Origin: Xanthomonas boreopolis
GTDB lineage: Bacteria > Pseudomonadota > Gammaproteobacteria > Xanthomonadales > Xanthomonadaceae
Assembly (NCBI GenBank): GCA_014654535.1
Contig: BNBA01000001.1
Span: 186,001 to 250,000 of the forward strand
Direction of reading: 5' to 3'
Length of the DNA stretch: 64,000 bases
Within the stretch, counting starts at the first letter, position 1; every line of letters begins with the position of its first letter. Of this stretch, positions 60,078 through 64,000 are shown in pieces. The position numbers and the translations under genes are program-made. The notes under the pieces were generated by a model. It was not told where the DNA came from. It worked only from the letters and a program-made list of their open reading frames with translations, and made no database searches.

Positions 60078-60084
60078 ACATCAA

Positions 60085-60109
60085 AGCTCCGGTCCGCCGG
60101 GGCTTTTTT
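60085..60109 (+). terminator. Terminator of the second tRNA unit
   Basis: AGCTCCGG (60085-60092) pairs with CCGGGGCT (60097-60104; one G-T pair), followed by six T. Confidence 0.85.
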
Positions 60110-60169
60110 GTTGCGCGCGAGGCGGAGCAACGCGGCGGACCACTCCTGCCGCGCCGGCAAACGGGCAAC

Positions 60170-60191
60170 AAAAAGCCCGCGCGAGGCGGGC
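60170..60191 (-). terminator. Terminator of tRNA-Leu
   Basis: On the minus strand GCCCGC (60191-60186), loop CTCGC, GCGGGC (60180-60175), then five T. Lies 9 nt beyond the tRNA 3' end. Confidence 0.85.
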
Positions 60192-60199
60192 CATTCGTC

Positions 60200-60286
60200 T
60201 GGTGCCGAAGGTGGGACTCGAACCCACACGCTTTTAAGGGCGGCGGATTTTGAGTCCGCTGCGTCTACCGATTCCGCCACTTCGGC
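60200..60286 (-). tRNA. tRNA-Leu(CAA)
   Basis: 87 nt with long variable arm and encoded CCA. Acceptor GCCGAAG/CTTCGGC, anticodon stem GCGGA/TCCGC around CTCAAAA, anticodon CAA. T arm GGTTCGAGTCC. Confidence 0.97.
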
Positions 60287-60416
60287 GCGGCCGCGCAGTA
60301 TAGCGGATGATCACACGCGCGGCACCCCCTGCCGCAAGCCGCCGCGCCCGCGGGACGCACCGGCGAGGATGCCGGCGGCGGCTATACTCGCCTGGCTGTT
60401 TTTCATGGAGATGAAA

Positions 60417-60797
60417 ATGTCGGCTTTGAGCGGATTGCGGGTGCTCGTGGTGGAAAACGACGAGATGAACGCCCTGCTGCTGGAGATGCAGCTGCAGCAG
60501 GCCGGCGCCTCGGTGATCGGGCCCGCCGGACGCGTCGAGGACGCCGTGCAACTGGTCGAGGAACGGGCACCGCAGGCGGTGATCCTCGACTACCGGCTGG
60601 GCGACGGCGAGACCAGCGAGCCGGTGGCCAGGATCCTGACCGAACGCGGCATCCCCTTCGTGCTGGCGACCGGCATCGCCCGGGAGAAAGTGCCCGCGGC
60701 CTTCGATGCCGGCAGCATCCTGATCAAGCCCTACCTGGCCGAGGACCTCGTCCGGTCCCTGGCCGAGGCTCGCAAGAAGGCCGCCGCTGACAGCTGA
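60417..60797 (+). CDS. Single-domain response regulator
   Basis: 126 residues from the ATG at 60417, chosen because GGAG lies 6 nt upstream; ATGs at 60405 and 60411 overlap that site. CheY-like receiver only: acidic pair E13/D15 in VVENDEM, phosphoacceptor D58 in VILDYRLGDGE, Thr in LATGIA and Lys in ILIKPYL. No output domain. Possible -10 TATACT at 60382-60387. It lies 52 nt upstream of the histidine kinase and is the obvious partner. Confidence 0.9.
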   Translation: MSALSGLRVLVVENDEMNALLLEMQLQQAGASVIGPAGRVEDAVQLVEERAPQAVILDYRLGDGETSEPVARILTERGIPFVLATGIAREKVPAAFDAGSILIKPYLAEDLVRSLAEARKKAAADS

Positions 60798-60849
60798 GCG
60801 GCGCTGTTCGTAAGATGGGGCCGGCGCATAGGATGCGGCAGGGGAGCCC

Positions 60850-63800
60850 ATGCACGTCAATCCGGAACTCAGGCGTTTTCCGTGGTCGGTCGCCGACGCC
60901 TTGGAGGCGGCCGGCCGGCACGCCGCGCCGGCAGGAAACGATGCCGCGTCCGGCGCCGCGCTGTGCGCCGCGCTGACCGCCTGCCTCGCCTCGCCCGCTC
61001 CCATGTTGCTGCTGTGGGGCGATGCGCGCCTGTGCTTCTACAACGCGGCATGCCTGGACCTGTTGCGCGCCGATCACCCCGGGCTGTGGGGCCGCCCGCT
61101 CGCGGAAGCCTCTGCCGAGTTGCAGGCGAGCCTGGAGACGCCGGCCGGCTGGAGGACCACCGCGATCGGCGACACGCAGGCGGTGCTCGGGCATGTCGCC
61201 ACGCCCGCGGCCGCGCCGGCCCCGGCGCCCGTGCCGTCGATGGAACACCTGCTGACCTCGGTCTTCGAGCAGTCCCCCGCGTTCCTGGCCGTGCTCAAGG
61301 GGCCCGACCACGTCGTCGAGACCGCGAATCGCCGCTTCCTGCACGTCCTCGGCGACCGGCCGGTGCTCGGCCTGCCCTTGCGCGAGGCGGCGCCGGAACT
61401 GGTGGAGCAAGGCTTCATCGACCTGCTCGACAGCGTGCGGGAAAGCCGCCAGCCCTTCATCGGCGAGTCGATGGTGGCCGCGATCCGGCGCCCTGGCGAA
61501 GCAGAGCCGTACGAGGCGCGCGTGGACTTCGTGTACCAACCCATGCTCGATCCGTCCGGCGCGGTCGAAGCCGTCCTGGTGCACGGCATCGACGTGACCC
61601 AGCAGTTCCGGTCCGAGGCGCGCGACGGCTTCCTCCTGTCGCTGGAGGACGAACTGCACGGCCTGTCCGAACCGCAGCAGATCATCGACACCAGCGTCCG
61701 CCTGCTGGCCGAGCACCTCTGCGCGGACCGCTGCGCCTACGGCACCATCGGCACGGACGGCCGGACCATGCGCGTGGTCAGCGACCACGTCCAGGGCATC
61801 CCGCGCATCCAGGGCAAGTTCCGCCTGGACGAGGTGGCGCATCGCCTGCTGGAACGGCTGCAACAGAACCGCCCCTGGATGGTCAACGACATCCAGGCGT
61901 TCTCGCGCCGCTCCTTCATCGCCGCTCCCTACCGTGACTCGGGCCTGCGCGCGAGCCTGGTCGTGCCGCTGCACAAGCATGGCCAATTGGTCGCGGTGAT
62001 GGGCGTGCACCAGTGCTCGCCGCGGCGCTGGACCTCGTCCGAGATCGAGCTGGTGCGGCGGGTGCTGACCCGCTGCTGGGAGTCGCTGCAGCGCTCCCGC
62101 GCGCAGCGCCGCATGGCGGCCAGCGAGGCCCACCTGCGCCGGCTCGCCGATACCCTGCCCCAGATCGTCTTCGTCACCTCCGAGGACGGCACGCCGCAGT
62201 ACTTCAACCGGCGCTGGTACGAGTACACCGGCGTCGACCCGGCCACCGGCGCGGTCGACGGCTGGAAACAGGCGCACACGCCGATGGGCCTGCTGCAGAG
62301 CGATGCCGCCTGGATGCTGGCGCTCAACGGCACCCGGGCCTACGAGGTGGAATGCGAACTGCGCGCCGCCGACGGCGGGCTGCGCTGGCACCTCGCGCGC
62401 GCCCTGCCCGTCCACAACGAGAGCGGCGTGGTCATCCAGTGGATCGGCACCTACACCGACATCCACGACCGGCGCGACTTCGAGCAGAAGCTGGCCGAGA
62501 GCGAGACCCGCTTCCGCAACCTGTGCGAGACCGTCCCGACGATGATCTGGATGTCCGACGCGGAAGGCGATTGCATGTACTGGAGCCCGCAGTGGTACGA
62601 CTTCACCGGCCAGTGCCCGGAGGAAGCCATCCCGCAGGGCTGGTGGACCGCGGTGCATCCGGACGATGCGGCGCGCGTGCGGCACGCGTTCGAGCAGGCC
62701 CTGCAGCAGCGCCTGCCCTTCTCCAGCGAATACCGGGTGCGGCGCAGCGACGGGCGCTACCGCTGGTGCGTGGATACCGCCTCGCCGCACTTCGGGGTGG
62801 ACGGCGAGTTCCTCGGCCACATCGGCGCGGTGACCGACATCACCGAGCGCAAGCACGTGGAGGACGAGACCGCTTCCGAGCGCTCGATCCTCAACCTGAT
62901 CACCACCGGCACCGCGCTGCCGCTTGTGCTCGATGCGATCGCCCTCAACGTCGAATCGCGCAGCGAATCGGAACTGCGCTGCGCGATCATGCTGGCCGAC
63001 CACGAGCGCGGCCAGCTGCGCCACGCCTCGGCGCCGCACATGCCGCTGGACTACAGCCTGCACTTCGACCGCCTGCCGATCCGCCCCGGCGGCATCCCGT
63101 GCGGGCGCGCGGCCTGGGGCGGCCACCAGGTGATCTGCGACGACATCGCCGACGACTCGTCCTGGGCCGGATACCAGGCGGTCGCGCTGTCGATGGGCAT
63201 CGCCGCCTGCTTCATCACCCCGGTCATCGGCAGCAACGGCCTGGTGCTGGGCACGCTGAACATGTACTACTCGCTGCCGCACGTGCCGTCGCTGCACGAG
63301 CAGGCGATGGCGCGCTCGGCCTCCTACCTGGCCGGCATCGTGATCGAGCGCAACCGGATGGACGCCCAGCTGCAGCAGTCGCTGGAATCGGAGAAGAACG
63401 CGCGCGCGCTGGCCGAGCACGCCAACCGGGCCAAGGACGAGTTCCTGGCCACGCTCAGCCACGAACTGCGCACCCCGCTCAACGCGATCCTCGGCTGGTC
63501 GCGGCTGATGCAATCGGACGGCTTCAGCACCGACAACCTCGGCAAGGGATTGATGATCATCGAGCGCAGCGCCCAGTCCCAGGCGCAGATCATCGACGAC
63601 CTGCTCGACATGAGCGCCATCCTGTCGGGCAAGGTGCGGCTGCAGCCGGAGCACTTCGACATGGCCGGGCTGGTACGCAGCACCGTCGAACTGCTGCGGC
63701 CGAACGCGCTCGCCAAGCGCATCGAACTGCAGGCGGTGGGAGCCGAGGACGGCCCGGTGCCGTTCTTCGGCGACCCGGGCCGCATGCAGCAGGTGCTCAC

Positions 63801-64000
63801 CAACCTGATCGGCAACGCGCTGAAGTTCACCGCGGCCGAAGGCACGGTGACGGTGGCCGTGGAACAGGGCGACGACGCGCTGAACCTGTCCGTCCAGGAC
63901 AGCGGCATCGGCATCGCCGAGGACTTCCTGCCGCACGTGTTCGATCGCTTCCGCCAGGCCGATGCCGGCACCACCCGGCGCGTCGGAGGCCTGGGCCTGG
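60850..64000 (+). CDS. Multi-sensor PAS/GAF histidine kinase, 3' end cut by window
   Basis: At least 1050 residues from the ATG at 60850 (GGGGAG site) with no stop before the edge. Order: PAS-like (about 35-95), PAS (130-250), GAF (270-420), PAS (430-550), PAS (555-675) with PAC motif YRWCVDTASPHFG, GAF (690-830), HisKA with H871 in LATLSHELRTPLN, then HATPase with N box NLIGNALKFT (about 985) and G1 box DSGIGIAEDF. The window ends in the G2 box (GGLGL). No transmembrane segment, so a soluble sensor. A receiver domain may follow beyond the edge. Signal unknown; GAF and PAS domains could bind heme, flavin, bilin or other ligands. Confidence 0.92.
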   Translation, partial: MHVNPELRRFPWSVADALEAAGRHAAPAGNDAASGAALCAALTACLASPAPMLLLWGDARLCFYNAACLDLLRADHPGLWGRPLAEASAELQASLETPAGWRTTAIGDTQAVLGHVATPAAAPAPAPVPSMEHLLTSVFEQSPAFLAVLKGPDHVVETANRRFLHVLGDRPVLGLPLREAAPELVEQGFIDLLDSVRESRQPFIGESMVAAIRRPGEAEPYEARVDFVYQPMLDPSGAVEAVLVHGIDVTQQFRSEARDGFLLSLEDELHGLSEPQQIIDTSVRLLAEHLCADRCAYGTIGTDGRTMRVVSDHVQGIPRIQGKFRLDEVAHRLLERLQQNRPWMVNDIQAFSRRSFIAAPYRDSGLRASLVVPLHKHGQLVAVMGVHQCSPRRWTSSEIELVRRVLTRCWESLQRSRAQRRMAASEAHLRRLADTLPQIVFVTSEDGTPQYFNRRWYEYTGVDPATGAVDGWKQAHTPMGLLQSDAAWMLALNGTRAYEVECELRAADGGLRWHLARALPVHNESGVVIQWIGTYTDIHDRRDFEQKLAESETRFRNLCETVPTMIWMSDAEGDCMYWSPQWYDFTGQCPEEAIPQGWWTAVHPDDAARVRHAFEQALQQRLPFSSEYRVRRSDGRYRWCVDTASPHFGVDGEFLGHIGAVTDITERKHVEDETASERSILNLITTGTALPLVLDAIALNVESRSESELRCAIMLADHERGQLRHASAPHMPLDYSLHFDRLPIRPGGIPCGRAAWGGHQVICDDIADDSSWAGYQAVALSMGIAACFITPVIGSNGLVLGTLNMYYSLPHVPSLHEQAMARSASYLAGIVIERNRMDAQLQQSLESEKNARALAEHANRAKDEFLATLSHELRTPLNAILGWSRLMQSDGFSTDNLGKGLMIIERSAQSQAQIIDDLLDMSAILSGKVRLQPEHFDMAGLVRSTVELLRPNALAKRIELQAVGAEDGPVPFFGDPGRMQQVLTNLIGNALKFTAAEGTVTVAVEQGDDALNLSVQDSGIGIAEDFLPHVFDRFRQADAGTTRRVGGLGL

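Noticed and set aside
60724-63936. 1070-codon minus-strand open frame
   Set aside because: Antisense shadow of the histidine kinase, which has HisKA, GAF and PAS motifs.

Overview
The window is a GC-rich (mostly about 65-70%) chromosomal segment of a gammaproteobacterium, most likely of the Xanthomonadaceae/Lysobacteraceae (Lysobacter-, Luteimonas- or Pseudoxanthomonas-like). Pointers are the gene order ndk-rlmN-pilF/pilW-rodZ-yfgM-bamB-der, the order ftsK-DUF3857-lolA-rarA-crcB, a GTGGGAGCGGCTTCAGCCGC-type palindromic repeat, and a MoeB with an N-terminal rhodanese domain. This is inference from gene content; no database search was possible.

Layout. 1-20 kb is core genome: thioredoxin reductase (cut at the left edge), the FtsK translocase, a DUF3857/transglutaminase-like exported protein, LolA, RarA, a fluoride riboswitch with a short leader ORF and the fluoride exporter CrcB, a fatty-acid beta-oxidation operon (TetR regulator, FadN-type multifunctional enzyme, thiolase) with a PsrA-like operator, then ndk and a long cell-envelope/RNA-modification operon ending in der. 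20-31 kb is accessory and partly of lower GC: FdhD, a GH43 glycosidase, a CE4-type polysaccharide deacetylase, an ArsR/SDR pair with an operator over the promoter, a split borosin RiPP locus (backbone N-methyltransferase at 25561-26397 and its separate precursor peptide at 25136-25366), an XdhC gene relic and a GH2 beta-galactosidase-like gene with a probable frameshift in its signal peptide.

31-47 kb is a stress and respiration island: KGG-repeat protein, two DUF4142 proteins, a YciE/YciF ferritin-like protein, manganese catalase, cyanide-insensitive-type cytochrome bd oxidase, a GH13 enzyme with altered conserved residues, a TIGR03885-type flavin oxidoreductase, a sensory-rhodopsin-transducer homologue without a rhodopsin, rifampin ADP-ribosyltransferase (Arr), a YghA-like SDR, a short MscS channel and a DUF3182/hydrolase pair. 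47-58 kb carries a heavy-metal RND efflux operon (czcI-like, czcC, czcB, czcA), a ClC-type chloride/proton exchanger and molybdopterin genes (moeA-moaD-moaE, with moeB divergent). 58-64 kb holds a candidate small RNA with two C-rich hairpin loops, an M14 carboxypeptidase-like protein, a duplicated tRNA-Ala/tRNA-Glu unit, tRNA-Leu, a single-domain response regulator and a large multi-sensor histidine kinase cut by the right edge.

The most notable system is the split borosin locus. The methyltransferase keeps the Tyr/Arg/Tyr spacing known from OphMA (Y71, R77, Y81 here). A 76-residue peptide with a very strong ribosome binding site and a hydrophobic C-terminal tail follows it on the same strand. 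Both sit in DNA of visibly lower GC than the flanking core genes.
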